NCBI RefSeq assembly: GCF_000340885.1 | Contig: NC_020291.1 | Coordinates: forward strand, 2,355,001-2,419,000 | Reading direction: 5' to 3' | From: Clostridium saccharoperbutylacetonicum N1-4(HMT) | GTDB lineage: Bacteria; Bacillota; Clostridia; Clostridiales; Clostridiaceae | Length of the DNA stretch: 64,000 nt | Shown: piece after piece, positions 8,975 to 18,616 of the stretch | Layout: every line of letters starts with the position of its first letter | Numbering within the stretch: the first letter of the stretch is position 1 | Position numbers and translations under genes: made by a program | The notes under the pieces: model-generated | Databases searched by the model: none | Told to the model about the DNA's origin: nothing | What the model saw: the letters and a program-made list of their open reading frames with translations, nothing else

Positions 8975-9886
8975 ATGCAGATTGAGAGTTTTCAAGATTT
9001 GGTTAAGAATGCTCAAAGTATAGAAAAGAAAAGTAGGATTGCAGTGGTGGCTGCTCATGATAAGCACACTCTACAATCTATAGTGAAAGCCAAAAAAGAT
9101 AATTTAATAATTCCTATATTGATAGGAAATGAAATGGTAATTGTAAAGATGTTGATAGAATTAGGAGAAGATTCTAGAGAATATAAAATTGTACACGCAA
9201 GAAATATTGATGAATGTTTGGTTATTGCAGTTGAAATGATTCATAAACACATTGCAGATTTACTTATGAAAGGGAAACTTGAAACGTCTACTATGATGAA
9301 AGTAATCTTAAAAAAAGAGAATGATTTGAAAAAAGATAGAACTATGTCCGTAGTCGGCTTTTTTGAAACTGAGAAGTATCATAAATTGCTTTCTGTAAGT
9401 GATGTGGCAGTTAATATATATCCGGATGTGGAAAGAAAGAAGGATATTTTGTTAAATGCAGTAAAGATTTTAAATTTAATGGGAGTAGAAAATCCCAAGG
9501 TAGCTCTTTTGACAGCAACCGAAAATATAAATCCTAAGATGCCTGAAACTGAGCATGCAAATGATTTAAAGCAGATGAACAAAAATGGAGAGATACAGGG
9601 GTGCATTGTGGAAGGACCTATTTCCTTTGACTTGGCAACCAGCAGGGAAGCAACACGAATAAAGGGATACGAAAGTCAAGTTGCAGGAGATGCAGATTTA
9701 TTATTGATGCCAGATCTTGTTTCTGCAAATGTATTAGGAAAATGTTTGACAGGATTTGCAGGTGCGCAGACTGCTGGTTTATTAGTTGGCGCAAAGGTTC
9801 CAATAATATTAACATCTCGTTCTGCCGAAGCTTCTGATAAATATTATTCAATTGCACTTGCTGCCTATGTTGCACAAAATTATTAA
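8975..9886 (+). CDS. ptb: Phosphate acetyl/butyryltransferase family protein
   Basis: A 303-residue protein exchanging CoA for phosphate on an acyl group, of butyryltransferase length (about 300). Conserved stretches include KGKLETSTMMKVIL, CIVEGPISFDLATS and the C-terminal VPIILTSRSAEASDKYYSIALA. It lies 63 bases after the aldehyde dehydrogenase and 12-24 bases before the kinase. The pairing with a butyrate-kinase-type gene favours butyryl or another short or branched acyl substrate over acetyl. This is probably an accessory copy coupled to aldehyde metabolism rather than the central butyrate operon; that is inference from context. Confidence 0.85.
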   Translation: MQIESFQDLVKNAQSIEKKSRIAVVAAHDKHTLQSIVKAKKDNLIIPILIGNEMVIVKMLIELGEDSREYKIVHARNIDECLVIAVEMIHKHIADLLMKGKLETSTMMKVILKKENDLKKDRTMSVVGFFETEKYHKLLSVSDVAVNIYPDVERKKDILLNAVKILNLMGVENPKVALLTATENINPKMPETEHANDLKQMNKNGEIQGCIVEGPISFDLATSREATRIKGYESQVAGDADLLLMPDLVSANVLGKCLTGFAGAQTAGLLVGAKVPIILTSRSAEASDKYYSIALAAYVAQNY

Positions 9887-9910
9887 TTTAGGAAAGAAGT
9901 GGTGGATATA

Positions 9911-11014
9911 GTGAAAACTTACGTTATTCTAGCTGTAAATACAGGATCAACATCTACAAAGATTGCTGTATTTGAGAATGAAAAAGAAGTGTTTAATAAA
10001 AATATAAGCCATGATATTGATAAATTAAAAGAATTTAAACAGATACAGGATCAATTAGGATATAGAAAAGAAATAGTTGAACAGGAACTTAAGGCTCATA
10101 GAATTTCTATAAAGAATATTGAGATTTTTGTAGGAAGAGGGGGCGGTTTGGTACCAATTAAAGGTGGGACGTATTTAGTAAATAGTAAACTTATTGAACA
10201 TGCTAGCAAAGGAATGTCAGGACAGCACCCAGCACAGCTGGCATCTCAGATCTGTAATATCTTTGTAAAAAAGTATGGTGGAAGAGCTTATGTTGTAAAT
10301 CCGCCCGATGTTGATGAATTTGAAGAAATCGCAAGAATTACTGGATTATATGGTGTATACAGAGAAAGTAAAGTTCATGCGCTAAATCAAAAGGAAGTTG
10401 CATTGAGATATTGTAATACAAATAATAAAAAATATGAAAATAGTAAACTTATAGTTTGTCATATTGGAGGGGGAATTTCAGTGACAGCCCACAATAATGG
10501 CAGGATGGTAGATTCTAATGATATTATTAATGGTGATGGACCTATGACGCCTACAAGAGCTGGTGCATTACCTATTACAAAGGTAGTAAGAATGTGTTAT
10601 AGTGGAAGGTTTACAGAAAAAGAGCTGTACAATAAATTGACTAAAGAAAGTGGTTTGATTGATCATCTAGGAACATCAGATATTAGAAAAATTGAAAAGC
10701 GTATTATGCTAGGTGATAGATATGCAAAACTGGTATATAATGCAATGATTTATCAAATTGGGAAAAGTGTAGGAGCAGCTGCTTGTGTTTTAAAAGGAAA
10801 AGTAGATGCAATTATTTTAACCGGTGGAATAGCGAACAGTGACTATTTGGTGTCAAAGCTGGATGAATATATTAGCTGGATTTCTAAGATCAAGGTTATA
10901 CCTGGAGAATTTGAAATGGAAGCGCTGGCAGCCGGGGCTCTTAGAGTAGTGCGTGGTGAGGAAGAGGCTATATTATACACAGGGCATCCTATTTGGAGTG
11001 GAGTTACTGCTTAA
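9911..11014 (+). CDS. buk: Butyrate kinase family acyl kinase
   Basis: A kinase of the ASKHA fold, about 367 residues, that makes ATP from acyl-phosphate. Motifs: N-terminal VNTGSTSTKIAVF, GRGGGLVPIKGGTYLVN, GQHPAQLASQI, DGPMTPTRAGALP and LTGGIANSDYLV, all as in Buk. I place the start at GTG 9911; GTGs at 9899 and 9902 in the same frame are possible. It ends the ald-ptb-buk operon. The substrate could be butyrate, isobutyrate or a branched acid. Confidence 0.88.
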   Translation: MKTYVILAVNTGSTSTKIAVFENEKEVFNKNISHDIDKLKEFKQIQDQLGYRKEIVEQELKAHRISIKNIEIFVGRGGGLVPIKGGTYLVNSKLIEHASKGMSGQHPAQLASQICNIFVKKYGGRAYVVNPPDVDEFEEIARITGLYGVYRESKVHALNQKEVALRYCNTNNKKYENSKLIVCHIGGGISVTAHNNGRMVDSNDIINGDGPMTPTRAGALPITKVVRMCYSGRFTEKELYNKLTKESGLIDHLGTSDIRKIEKRIMLGDRYAKLVYNAMIYQIGKSVGAAACVLKGKVDAIILTGGIANSDYLVSKLDEYISWISKIKVIPGEFEMEALAAGALRVVRGEEEAILYTGHPIWSGVTA

Positions 11015-11178
11015 AAATTGTTAAAAAGATATTGATATTTCATGATTATATTTAGACGCTTTTTAGTATATTTGTAGGAAATTAAGAGGGACATTTGGAA
11101 CTTTGTGGAATATTAACATTAAGATTTATTTTTGATAATTAATAGTAGATGTAGGGATGGCAACAAAAACATTATTTT

Positions 11179-11391
11179 TATTTAGTGGCAATAGGGTCAC
11201 TCACATTTTCTACATTTCCTGTTTTCGTTACTTTTCTTGAATCATGTTTTTTTTAAGAGAAAATCAAGTTGTCAGATATTGTGATTGCAACTATTACATT
11301 CTTGGGTGTTGTGTTTGTTATTCCGAAGTTTGAATTCGGAAGTAATCTAACTCAAGGTGTTGTTTTTTATTCAACCATTAAATCTAAATAA
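11179..11391 (+). pseudogene. Remnant of an EamA/DMT-family transporter
   Basis: From 11179 one frame reads YLVAIGSLTFSTFPVFVTFL, typical of the C-terminal half of EamA drug/metabolite transporters. After an eight-T tract the frame shifts and continues EKIKLSDIVIATITFLGVVF and VIPKFEFGSNLTQGVVF before a stop at 11389-11391. Only about 70 codons remain, with no start or upstream half. It is decayed DNA between the buk and mtlA genes. Confidence 0.65.
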
Positions 11392-11440
11392 TTCATATTA
11401 TTGTTGGTTAATGCTTTAATTTAAAAATGAACAACTTATT

Positions 11441-11479
11441 AAACACCATATTATTCACAAAAATTTTACGGTGTTTTTT
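11441..11479 (+). terminator. Possible terminator downstream of the EamA remnant
   Basis: AACACC (11442-11447) pairs with GGTGTT (11470-11475), followed by a T-run. The stem is short and the loop long. Confidence 0.4.
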
Positions 11480-11657
11480 ATATCGTAATATTTTTATTGC
11501 ATTATAAAAGCAATCCGTTAATTGATTTTATTGAATCGCTTTTTTCATGCTAATTTATCTAGTCTAGGTGCGGATATTAATTGGTTTTAAGAATTTAGTC
11601 AATCTACTCAACTTACTTAGAGTAATAATAAAAGTTTAAAATTAAAGACATTGATAA

Positions 11658-11699
11658 AAGTGTATTTATACAATATATCAGTATAAGTACACTTTTTTT
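11658..11699 (+). terminator. Strong intrinsic terminator upstream of mtlA
   Basis: AAGTGTATTTATAC (11658-11671) pairs with GTATAAGTACACTT (11681-11694), 14 bp with one T-G wobble, then seven T. It insulates mtlA or ends a lost upstream transcript. Confidence 0.8.
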
Positions 11700-11783
11700 G
11701 ATTGAGAATATAATAAGGCCTAAGAAAGATAAATACATTTTACATAGTATTTACGCTCCTTTTAATAGTTTTTAGATAGAAAT

Positions 11784-11836
11784 TTTAAATTTGTCATTGA
11801 AAACGTAACACAATTTTGAAGTTGTTTAAATTGAAA
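11784..11836. promoter_or_regulatory. Putative MtlR operator, copy 1, upstream of mtlA
   Basis: A 53-bp block beginning TTTAAATTTGTCATT and ending TTTAAATTGAAA recurs at 14587-14639 upstream of mtlR with 48 of 53 positions identical. It sits about 80 bases before the mtlA start. The TTGTCA...CACAA core has rough dyad symmetry, as expected of a PRD-activator site. Assignment to MtlR rests on position and repetition. Confidence 0.6.
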
Positions 11837-11915
11837 AGGTTTTATACATACTATAAGATAATAACTGAAAGAACTAATGTTAAAGTATATAAATAAAATA
11901 AATGGAGGTTTTATT

Positions 11916-13328
11916 ATGGAAACTAACAAATCGTCTCTTAAAGGAAACGTACAAAGGTTAGGTAGTTTTTTAAGTGGTATGGTATTACCTAATATTGGCG
12001 CATTTATTGCTTGGGGGTTAATTACAGCTTTATTCATTCCAACAGGGTGGATGCCAAATGAATATTTGGGCAAGCTAGTAGGGCCTATGATAACGTTCTT
12101 ACTACCATTACTTATTGGGTTCACAGGTGGTAAAATGGTTTACGGACATAGAGGTGGAGTTGTTGGTGCAATAGCAACAGCAGGGGTTATAATAGGTGCT
12201 TCTATTCCGATGTTCTTAGGAGCAATGATCATGGGGCCAGTTGGTGGGTACGTAATCAAAAAATTTGATAAATTAATAGAAGATAAAGTACCAACAGGTT
12301 TTGAAATGCTAGTTAACAACTTTTCAGCTGGAATCATTGGTGGAATTGTAGCAATTTTAGCCTATACATGTATTGAACCAGTAGTTTCCACATTTTCAAA
12401 TACATTGGGAAGTTTGGCTACTATAGTTACTAATTTAGGGCTTTTACCATTAATAGATATATTTATAGAACCTGCTAAGATATTATTCCTAAATAATGCA
12501 ATTAATCACGGAATATTAACTCCTCTTGGAGTACAACAAGCAGCGGATGCAGGTAAATCAATATTCTTCTTACTTGAAGCAAATCCAGGACCAGGTCTTG
12601 GTATACTTTTAGCTTATTCTTTATATGGAAAAGGAAATGCAAAACAATCAGCTCCAGGAGCTATAATTATTCACTTCCTTGGAGGAATACATGAAATATA
12701 CTTCCCATACATTTTAATGAAACCAATATTAATATTAGCAGCAATAGCTGGTGGAATATCTGCAGATTTAGTATTTGTGTTAACTCATGCAGGGCTTAGA
12801 GCAGCATCTTCTCCAGGAAGTATATTTGCAATATTAGCTATGACAGCAAGTGATTCATATGTAGGTGTTATAGGAGGTGTTGCAGTAGGCGCAATAGTGT
12901 CTTTCTTAGTAGGTTCATTGATTCTTAAAGCATCAAAAGATAATGCAGAAGAAGAAAACTTCGATGACGCACAAGCTAAAATAAAAGATATGAAGGCAGA
13001 AAGTAAAGGTGCAAAGGTTGAAGAAGCTAAAGTCAGCTTATCAAAAACTGATGTTAAGATGATAGTTTTTGCTTGTGATGCAGGCATGGGATCTTCTGCA
13101 ATGGGAGAATCTATTCTAAAGAAAGCATTAAAAGATGCTGGAATTACTGGTATTGATGTAAAGCACTCATCAGTTGATAGTATTCCGCAGGAAGCTAATG
13201 TGATATTTACTCAAGAAAACTTAATTGAGAGAGCAAGAAGTTCAGCAAATAATGCTGCTAGCATAATTACAATTAAAAATTTCTTGGATCGTTCTAAATA
13301 TGATGAATTTATAAATACATTAAAATAA
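11916..13328 (+). CDS. mtlA: Mannitol PTS transporter, EIICB component
   Basis: A 470-residue inner-membrane permease that imports mannitol and phosphorylates it to mannitol 1-phosphate. The EIIC membrane domain occupies about residues 10-340 ([38 protein letters not shown]). The cytoplasmic EIIB domain follows a charged linker and has the P-loop phosphocysteine [15 protein letters not shown] is separate (mtlF). The start is ATG 11916 after GGAGG; an in-frame ATG at 11877 lacks a ribosome site. Unusually, 1.65 kb containing an adhE remnant separates it from mtlR. Confidence 0.95.
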   Translation: METNKSSLKGNVQRLGSFLSGMVLPNIGAFIAWGLITALFIPTGWMPNEYLGKLVGPMITFLLPLLIGFTGGKMVYGHRGGVVGAIATAGVIIGASIPMFLGAMIMGPVGGYVIKKFDKLIEDKVPTGFEMLVNNFSAGIIGGIVAILAYTCIEPVVSTFSNTLGSLATIVTNLGLLPLIDIFIEPAKILFLNNAINHGILTPLGVQQAADAGKSIFFLLEANPGPGLGILLAYSLYGKGNAKQSAPGAIIIHFLGGIHEIYFPYILMKPILILAAIAGGISADLVFVLTHAGLRAASSPGSIFAILAMTASDSYVGVIGGVAVGAIVSFLVGSLILKASKDNAEEENFDDAQAKIKDMKAESKGAKVEEAKVSLSKTDVKMIVFACDAGMGSSAMGESILKKALKDAGITGIDVKHSSVDSIPQEANVIFTQENLIERARSSANNAASIITIKNFLDRSKYDEFINTLK

Positions 13329-13368
13329 TACATAAGTTTATCATTGTCAAATATAAAAAATTACTAGT

Positions 13369-13410
13369 AATAAAGGGCAATTGGTTTAATGATTGTCCTT
13401 TATTGTAATA
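13369..13410 (+). terminator. Terminator after mtlA
   Basis: AATAAAGGGCAAT (13369-13381) pairs with ATTGTCCTTTATT (13392-13404), 13 bp with one G-T pair. It would separate mtlA from mtlRFD unless read through. A second hairpin lies at 13617-13642 (AAAGGAAAGGCA with TGCTTTTCCTTT) and lacks a U-tract. Confidence 0.7.
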
Positions 13411-13700
13411 AGTGTAGGCTAGAGAAAAAAATGATATCTTTAAGATATTATTTTTTTAAGAATGATAGTTAAAAAAATATCAAACAATTGTGGATATATG
13501 AAGGTATTTATAAATGAGTACAAAAAAGAAAAGGTCATTAACATAGATATAAATTTATAAGAATACAAAAAATAAATTAGATGTCTTAAATTAAATACTT
13601 AATAGCACTTATCAAGAAAGGAAAGGCAAATGCTTTTCCTTTAAAAATAAAAAAGATTGATTAATATTTAACAAGCAATCTTTTAGGACTAATATAAATA

Positions 13701-14471
13701 TTGATTATTAAAGATGAAAAGTCGGGAGTTAAATACCCATTGGCTGATTATGAACTAACCCCGGATATGGCAATAGTTGATGTTGAACTTATGATTAATA
13801 TGCCAAAGAATTTAACGGCAGCTTCAGGAATAGATGCATTAATTCACGCTATAGAAGCATACGTGTCAGTACTTGCATCAGAATATACTAATGGATTAGC
13901 ACTTGAAGCAATAAGGTTAATATTCAAGTATTTACCACAGGCATACGAGGAAGGCACAACTAATGTGAAGGCAAGAGAAAAAATGGCTCATGCATCAACT
14001 ATAGCAGGCATGGCATTTGCTAATGCATTCTTAGGAGTATGTCACTCAATGGCTCATAAATTAGGAGCAGAACATCACATACCTCACGGTGTTGCTAATG
14101 CACTATTAATTAATGAAGTAATAAGATTTAATGCGGTGGACAATCCATTAAAACAAACAGCATATCCACAATATAAATATCCAAATGTTAAAACAAGATA
14201 TGCTAGAATTGCAGATTACTTAAACTTGGGTGGAAAAACAGAAGATGAAAAATTAGAATTATTAATTAAAGCTATAGATGAATTAAAAGAAAAGTTAGAT
14301 TTACCAAAAAACATTAAAGAAGCTGGAGTAACAGAAAAGAAATTCTATAGAACCTTAGATGAAATGTCAGAGCAGGCTTTTGATGATCAATGTACAGGAG
14401 CAAATCCGAGATATCCATTAATAAAGGAAATAAAGCAGATGTTTATAAATGCTTATGATGCAGCAGAATAA
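13701..14471 (+). pseudogene. adhE: 5'-truncated adhE: iron-dependent alcohol dehydrogenase domain remnant
   Basis: About 256 codons match the C-terminal part of bifunctional aldehyde/alcohol dehydrogenase AdhE (about 860 residues): GVKYPLADYELTPDMAIVD, AASGIDALIHAIEAY, GVCHSMAHKLGAEHHIPHG and FDDQCTGANPRYPL. The iron ligands (Asp and His in GIDALIHA, His in CHSMAH and HIPHG) survive. However, the whole ALDH domain and the NAD-binding first half of the ADH domain are absent. The frame opens with TTG and no ribosome site, so I call it non-functional. The body is otherwise undamaged, suggesting recent truncation or recombination. It splits the mannitol locus. Confidence 0.85.
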
Positions 14472-14493
14472 ATAGGCGGTATTTTATATAAAT

Positions 14494-14549
14494 AGTAGTT
14501 TGGTAAATATTAATTGATTTACAAAACTACTCTATGTAGTAGTTTTTAT
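14494..14549 (+). terminator. Terminator with an overlapping alternative hairpin after the adhE remnant
   Basis: AAACTACT (14524-14531) pairs with AGTAGTTT (14538-14545), then a T-run: an intrinsic terminator. Its left arm can instead pair with the upstream AGTAGTTTGGTAAAT (14494-14508 with 14517-14531, one mismatch). The two folds are mutually exclusive, as in attenuators. Confidence 0.65.
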
Positions 14550-14586
14550 TTAAAAGGATGGATAGTGACTATAAGATTTTTATAAC

Positions 14587-14639
14587 TTTAAATTTGTCAT
14601 TAGAAACGTACCACAAATTTGAACTTGTTTAAATTGAAA
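14587..14639. promoter_or_regulatory. Putative MtlR operator, copy 2, upstream of mtlR-mtlF-mtlD
   Basis: The second copy of the 53-bp block seen before mtlA (48/53 identical, no gaps). It lies about 340 bases before mtlR, but just before the remnant at 14671, suggesting the gene originally following it has decayed. Confidence 0.6.
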
Positions 14640-14670
14640 CCGTATTTAGGATGATTTAATATATAAAGTG

Positions 14671-14960
14671 AAGGAGGCAATATTAATTAACATTGATGTA
14701 GTTGCTTAAAAATTAATCAAGACTCAAGTTATTTTAGCAGTATGGTCTCCAAATGAATGTTGACTAAAATGATATAAAAACTTGAAATAAGTCTGTGTCA
14801 AGTTAATGATTTTGTTTCTAATGGATGCATGGAATTTTTTGTGATTGGAAAATCTATTTTTAAAGAAACTAAAAAATTACAGCCAATAATGATTCAAGCA
14901 TTCATGAAAATAGAATATTACAAATATGATCAGTTTGTGAATATAAAAAATAAAAAGTAA
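14671..14960 (+). pseudogene. Decayed small gene between the operator and mtlR
   Basis: A clean ribosome site AAGGAGG (14671-14677) is followed by no start codon. Instead, coding-like text is broken by several stops and a frameshift: INIDVVA, then KLIKTQVILAV, and in another frame MEFFVIGKSIFKETKKLQP ending at TAA near 14960. I cannot identify the family with confidence. Confidence 0.35.
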
Positions 14961-14975
14961 GTCAGGTGATATATT

Positions 14976-17024
14976 ATGAATAGTTTAACGCCGAGACAGC
15001 AATTTATATTGAACACAGTGTTAAATGAAGAAACTTTTAATATTAAGCGACTTCATAAAGATCTTGATATCAGTGAAAGAACTATTTTAAGAGAAATTTC
15101 TTCTATTAATAAAAGGTTGAAAAAAAATAGTGTGACTATATTTAATGATGAAAATATGAATTTAAGCATTTCAGGTAAAAAAGAAAATATAGAAGATATA
15201 AAGAAATCATTGGAAATAGTTCCGATTCCGTGGCTGTTTAGCAAAGAGCAAAGACAAGTAGTAATTATATGTGAATTGTTAGTTAGTAAGGAACCATTAA
15301 AGGCTTCATATTTTTCTCACAAATTTAATGTTGTAATGGGAAGCATAAGTCTAGATATAGATAGTATTGAAGAAAGGCTTATTTCTAAGAACTTATGCAT
15401 TATTAGGAAGAGAAGTTATGGCATAAGTATTCAAGGATCAGAATGGAATAAAAGAAATGCATTAGTGGAATTGATTTTTGAATTTAAACCATTTGAGGAT
15501 CTATTAGCATTCCTTTATGATGAAAAAGTTGATCCTATAATTAAGAATTTTTTTAATATTATTTTTGGAAGTGAAGATATTAAATTAATAAAAGATATAT
15601 TAAAAGATAATGATTTAGGTTACCTTAAGGGAAATGATGTAAAGTATTTCAGTCTATTTATCCAATTATTACTATCAATAAAAAAGACAAAAAATGGAGA
15701 AAATATATATTTACCTAACCATATTAAAGAAAATATCTTATCATTAGAGGAATATAAGAAAATACAGTACTTAGGTGAATTATTACAAGAAAAAAATATA
15801 CATATAACTGAAGATGAACTTGTTTATTTGTGCTTGTACTTAAGTGACTATAAATATTACATTAGTAATGAGCAATTTGTAGAATCAGACATTAATTATG
15901 AGAATATAGCTAAGGAAGTTACGGAAGAAGTATCAAAAAAAATACATGTTAATATTGCAGAGGATGGGCAATTAATAAAGGATTTGGCCCAACATTTTAG
16001 ACAAACATTTTATATGTTAAATTTAGGATTAAAAGTAATAAATCCATTAATTAATGAAATAAAAGAGCATTATACAAATTTATATTCAGTTATAAAAAAT
16101 ACTTGTAGATTAATATTTTCTAGATATAATTTAAAAATTCCACCAGAAGAAGCGGGATATATAACCATGCATATTGCTGTTGCAATACAAAAGCAGCAAG
16201 CAATGTTAGGAAATATTAAAGTGCTTGTAATATGTCCAAGTGGTATAGGAAGCTCAAGAATCTTATGTAATAAAATAAAAGAACTTTTTAGCGAAATAGG
16301 AATTATTGATGTAGTATCACTACACGACATTAATAATACTATCGATAAAAATAATTATGATTTGATATTGTCAACAGTACCAGTAAACTTAAAGATGAAA
16401 GATAATTTAATTGTAATTTCACATTTTATGACGGAAACTGATATAGATAAGATTGGCAATTTTATATCTAATTTTAAAGTTAATAATAGAGAAGAACTAG
16501 AGCTATTTGCTGAAGCCGAAGATGATGGGGTTACAAGTAATGAATATGAATTGGCTAATACTATGGTTAAAAATTTTCAATTAAAAAAATCAAACAGTGA
16601 GTCATTTGTTGATTTGATAAATTTTATTGTAGAAGATATTCATGAAATAAATATTGGTAAAGATAAGGAAATAATAAGAAAGCTTATTTTTAAAAGAGAA
16701 GAAAAAGGGAATGTAGTTATTCCCGAAACTAGTGTAGCACTTATTCATACTAGAAGCGATGAAATAGTAAGGCCATTTGTAGGAGTATATAGGATTAACA
16801 ACCCTCTTTCAATGAAAAGTGTGGGGTTTTCAGAAGAGAAGGTAGATACATTTATAGTTATGTTTGCGAGAAATGATGAAAGTAATTATATACTTAAAAT
16901 TCTTGGAAAGATAAGTGCATCCTTAATAGAAAAGAAAGAATTTGTAAAGGTTTTAAAGTCAGGTAATGCTATAGAGATTAGAGATTATTTAATTAATATC
17001 ATTAATAACGAGGAGGAAGATTAA
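14976..17024 (+). CDS. mtlR: MtlR: PRD-containing transcriptional activator of mannitol genes
   Basis: A 682-residue multidomain regulator. An N-terminal DeoR/BglG-type HTH (LTPRQQFILNTVLNEE, about 1-60) precedes two PTS regulation domains (about 180-290 and 300-395). These are followed by an EIIB-Gat-like domain with Cys in VLVICPSGIGSSRILC, and a C-terminal EIIA-like domain with His in TSVALIHTRSDE. Phosphorylation by HPr and EIIs would set its activity, activating mtl transcription when mannitol is transported. Its stop abuts the mtlF start with no gap, so the two are translationally coupled. Confidence 0.93.
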   Translation: MNSLTPRQQFILNTVLNEETFNIKRLHKDLDISERTILREISSINKRLKKNSVTIFNDENMNLSISGKKENIEDIKKSLEIVPIPWLFSKEQRQVVIICELLVSKEPLKASYFSHKFNVVMGSISLDIDSIEERLISKNLCIIRKRSYGISIQGSEWNKRNALVELIFEFKPFEDLLAFLYDEKVDPIIKNFFNIIFGSEDIKLIKDILKDNDLGYLKGNDVKYFSLFIQLLLSIKKTKNGENIYLPNHIKENILSLEEYKKIQYLGELLQEKNIHITEDELVYLCLYLSDYKYYISNEQFVESDINYENIAKEVTEEVSKKIHVNIAEDGQLIKDLAQHFRQTFYMLNLGLKVINPLINEIKEHYTNLYSVIKNTCRLIFSRYNLKIPPEEAGYITMHIAVAIQKQQAMLGNIKVLVICPSGIGSSRILCNKIKELFSEIGIIDVVSLHDINNTIDKNNYDLILSTVPVNLKMKDNLIVISHFMTETDIDKIGNFISNFKVNNREELELFAEAEDDGVTSNEYELANTMVKNFQLKKSNSESFVDLINFIVEDIHEINIGKDKEIIRKLIFKREEKGNVVIPETSVALIHTRSDEIVRPFVGVYRINNPLSMKSVGFSEEKVDTFIVMFARNDESNYILKILGKISASLIEKKEFVKVLKSGNAIEIRDYLINIINNEEED

Positions 17025-17465
17025 ATGGAAAAAGGAATATTAGCAAAAGACGGAATAGTATTAAATGTAAAATCAGAATCTAAGGATAAGGCAATAGAAA
17101 GAGTAGGTCATCTTTTAATTAGTGGCGGATATGTTAAAGATAATTATATAGAGGGAATGAAAGCTAGAGATGCAGAAGTTACAACTTATATGGGAAATGG
17201 CGTAGCAATACCTCATGGTATGAATGAATATAAAAAAGAAATACTTGAGTCAGGAATAGTTATAGCACAATATCCTGATGGAGTAGATTTTGGTGATGGG
17301 AACACAGCATATATAGTAATTGGAATAGCTGGAAAAGGTGATGAACATATGGAAATATTATCGAAAATAGCACTAACTGTTCAATACGAAGAAAATGTTG
17401 AAAGACTTAGAAATGCAAAATCTTCAGAAGAAATAATTAAAATTATAGAAGAGGGAGAGATGTAA
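17025..17465 (+). CDS. mtlF: Mannitol PTS EIIA component
   Basis: A 146-residue EIIA of the mannitol/fructose family that passes phosphate from HPr to the EIIB domain of MtlA. The phosphorylated residue is His64 in GVAIPHGMNE; VIGIAGKGDEHMEIL is a second family block. It begins immediately after mtlR and is followed after one base by mtlD. It is a stand-alone EIIA because MtlA here is EIICB only. Confidence 0.95.
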   Translation: MEKGILAKDGIVLNVKSESKDKAIERVGHLLISGGYVKDNYIEGMKARDAEVTTYMGNGVAIPHGMNEYKKEILESGIVIAQYPDGVDFGDGNTAYIVIGIAGKGDEHMEILSKIALTVQYEENVERLRNAKSSEEIIKIIEEGEM

Positions 17466-17466
17466 A

Positions 17467-18612
17467 ATGAAAGCAATTCAATTTGGTGCAGGAAATATAG
17501 GAAGAGGATTCATAGGTGCATTACTTTCCAAAGCAGGGTATAATGTAGTTTTTGCAGACGTAAATAAAGAAATAATTGATAAAATTAACGTAGATAAAAA
17601 GTATACAATACATGTTATGGATGTAGAGTGTGAAGAAATAGTAGTTGAAAACATAAGTGGAGTTATTTCAATAAATAATGAGATTTTAGAGGAGATAAAG
17701 GAAGCTGAAATTATAACAACAGCAGTGGGGCTTGTAGTTTTGCCAAGAATAGCCCCAACAATTGCTAGAGGAATAAAGCTTAGAAAAGAAGCCGGAATTA
17801 AAACTCCATTGAATATCATCGCGTGTGAAAATGCCATAAAAGCAAGCTCTCAGTTAAAGGCAGAAGTTGAGAAGTACCTAGATGAAGGAGAAATTGTTTA
17901 CTTAGAAGAATTTGTTGGATTCCCAGATTGTTCAGTAGACAGAATAGTTCCACCAGTTAAAAGTGAAAATATTCTAGATGTGGTAGTTGAGAAATTCCAT
18001 GAATGGAATGTTGAAGAAAAAGCTTTTAAAGGAACAATTCCAGAAATAGAAGGTATGAACTTAGCAGATAATTTAATGGCATATATAGAAAGAAAACTAT
18101 TCACATTAAATACTGGTCATGCTATTACAGCATATATCGGAAATTTAAAAGGATATAACACTATAGATGAAAGTATAGCTGATGAAAAAATATATAATAT
18201 TGTTAAAAAAGCTATGACAGAAAGTGGAATGGGGTTAGTAGAAAAACATAAATTTGATAAGGAAGTTCATCTTAAATACATTGATAAAATAATTGGAAGA
18301 TTTAAAAATCCTTATTTAAAGGATGATGTATCAAGAGTTGGAAGGGAACCTCTTAGAAAATTAAGTGAAAATGATAGACTAATTAAGCCATTAATGACTG
18401 CTAGGGGATTCAATTTAAATGTGGACAACCTATTATTAGGAATAGGTGCAGCGCTTCATTATAAGAATGGAGAAGAACCACAAAGTACAAAATTACAAGA
18501 ATTGATAGATGAAAAAGGAATAAAAGATGCTGTGGCAGAGATAGCAAATATAAATGATAATGACTTGCTAGAAAGGATAGAAAAAGCTTATACAGATATT
18601 TTAGAAGTATAA
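17467..18612 (+). CDS. mtlD: Mannitol-1-phosphate 5-dehydrogenase
   Basis: A 381-residue cytoplasmic enzyme oxidising mannitol 1-phosphate to fructose 6-phosphate with NAD+. The Rossmann motif is FGAGNIGRGFIGALL at the N-terminus; NTGHAITAYIG and the catalytic-lysine region RFKNPYLKDDVSRVGREP follow. Length is standard. It is last in mtlR-mtlF-mtlD and is followed by a terminator. Confidence 0.95.
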   Translation: MKAIQFGAGNIGRGFIGALLSKAGYNVVFADVNKEIIDKINVDKKYTIHVMDVECEEIVVENISGVISINNEILEEIKEAEIITTAVGLVVLPRIAPTIARGIKLRKEAGIKTPLNIIACENAIKASSQLKAEVEKYLDEGEIVYLEEFVGFPDCSVDRIVPPVKSENILDVVVEKFHEWNVEEKAFKGTIPEIEGMNLADNLMAYIERKLFTLNTGHAITAYIGNLKGYNTIDESIADEKIYNIVKKAMTESGMGLVEKHKFDKEVHLKYIDKIIGRFKNPYLKDDVSRVGREPLRKLSENDRLIKPLMTARGFNLNVDNLLLGIGAALHYKNGEEPQSTKLQELIDEKGIKDAVAEIANINDNDLLERIEKAYTDILEV

Positions 18613-18616
18613 GAGC

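Noticed and set aside
11762..12124. A 120-codon minus-strand frame overlapping the mtlA start
   Set aside because: Shadow of mtlA and its promoter; no ribosome site and no family.
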